NCBI RefSeq assembly: GCF_000002235.5
Contig: NW_022145607.1
Coordinates: 39,794,029-39,858,028, forward strand
DNA: 64,000 nucleotides
Direction: 5' to 3'
Origin: Strongylocentrotus purpuratus
Lineage: Eukaryota; Echinodermata; Echinoidea; Camarodonta; Strongylocentrotidae
In this document: positions 63,501 to 64,000 of the stretch, in pieces
Layout: each line of letters opens with the position of its first letter
How positions within the stretch are numbered: position 1 is the stretch's first letter
Program-made: the position numbers and the translations under genes
Notes under the pieces: model-generated
The model's database searches: none
Told to the model about the DNA's origin: nothing
Seen by the model: the letters and a program-made list of their open reading frames with translations, nothing else

Positions 63501-64000
63501 GGATGATGTTAGGTGAGAGTGAGTGAGGATGATGTTAGGTGAGTGAGTGAGGATGATGTTAGGTGAGAGTGAGTGAGGATGATGTTAGGTGAGAGTGAGT
63601 GAGGATGATGTTAGGTGAGAGTGAGTGAGGATGATGTTAGGTGAGAGTGAGTGAGGATGATGTTAGGTGAGAGTGAGTGAGGATGATGTAGGTGGTGAGT
63701 GAGGATGATGTTAGGTGAGAGTGAGTGAGGATGATGTAGGTGAGAGTGAGTGAGGATGATGTTAGGTGAGAGTGAGTGAGGATGATGTTAGGTGAGAGTG
63801 AGTGAGGATGATGTTAGGTGAGTGAGGATGATGTTAGGTGAGAGTGAGTGAGGATGATGTTAGATGAGAGTGAGTGAGGATGATGTTAGATGAGAGTGAG
63901 TGAGGATGATGTTAGGTGAGAGTGAGTGAGGATGATGTTAGATGAGAGTGAGTGAGGAGGATGTTACGTGAGTTAAAAGTTAGGTGCAGGATGATTAGGT

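Larger units (their letters stand above)
31957..64000 (+). repeat. Satellite B array (26-bp minisatellite)
   Basis: A continuous tandem array of about 32 kb, roughly 1,200 units, running off the right end. A consensus unit is 31970-31995: GGTGAGAGTGAGTGAG followed by GATGATGTTA. It has 12 G, 7 A, 7 T and no C. Recurrent shorter units are 20 bp (GGTGAGTGAG...) and 23 bp (GGTGGTGAGTGAG...). Common point variants are GATGAG for GGTGAG, GAATGAG, GTTAGTGAG, GTAAGG and GAGGAGGATG. The period is not a multiple of three and every unit carries TGA on the + strand and TAA on the - strand, so no long reading frame exists. It is unrelated in sequence to satellite A. No gene is seen. Confidence 0.98.
46601..64000 (+). 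repeat. Satellite B, right homogenised section
   Basis: From about 46.6 kb the array is closer to consensus, and many departures are losses of one base from a short run: GTTAGTGAG for GTTAGGTGAG, GATGTAGG for GATGTTAGG, GTTAAAGTT for GTTAAAAGTT, GTGAGATG for GTGAGGATG. Between about 54.4 and 61 kb the cassettes come at a fairly regular 0.5-0.65 kb. The boundary is gradual and the coordinate approximate. Confidence 0.65.

Noticed and set aside
31957..64000. Telomeric repeat, because TTAGG occurs in every satellite B unit
   Set aside because: TTAGG is only part of a 26-bp unit and never occurs as tandem TTAGG or TTAGGG copies.
31957..64000. G-quadruplex array
   Set aside because: Only GG doublets occur, with no runs of three or more G in the consensus. 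At most weak two-tier structures could form.

Overview
This 64 kb window holds almost nothing but tandemly repeated DNA, and I find no gene in it. The repeat types, their length and the lack of any gene-dense sequence point to a nuclear eukaryotic genome, in a heterochromatic setting such as a centromere, pericentromere, subtelomere or sex-chromosome block. An animal is plausible but the sequence does not prove it. No rRNA, tRNA, CRISPR array or bacterial operon structure is visible.

Layout. (1) 1-26277: about 120 head-to-tail copies of a satellite monomer of mostly 219-220 bp and about 36% GC, here called satellite A. (2) 26277/26278: an abrupt switch of orientation, giving an inverted junction with a 30-nt spacer. 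(3) 26278-31789: about 25 copies of the same satellite on the opposite strand, with some private variants. (4) 31790-31956: the only non-tandem sequence, a GC-rich island of about 167 bp with internal inverted repeats, perhaps a fragment of a transposable element. (5) 31957-64000: an unrelated 26-bp minisatellite, satellite B, about 32 kb long and running past the window end. Its + strand consensus is 12 G, 7 A, 7 T and no C.

Both arrays have nested higher-order structure. Satellite A contains a block of at least 1.54 kb that recurs four times with internal marker spacing kept to 1-2 bp, and a 3.73 kb offset duplication in the inverted arm. Satellite B is punctuated by a 57-bp cassette with a GTTAAAAG core. 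It also contains multi-kilobase duplications whose right-hand copy looks smoothed toward the consensus.

The most interesting signals are these: a perfect 10-bp C/EBP-like palindrome next to a TATA-box-like motif in nearly every satellite A monomer; rearrangement breakpoints that fall inside the two 10-bp palindromes of the monomer; 32 kb with an essentially C-free strand; and a splice-donor-like motif repeated roughly a thousand times in satellite B. The short reading frames that can be drawn through satellite A are by-products of repetition. All coordinates and spacings were read by eye. Copy numbers are estimates from array length divided by unit length.
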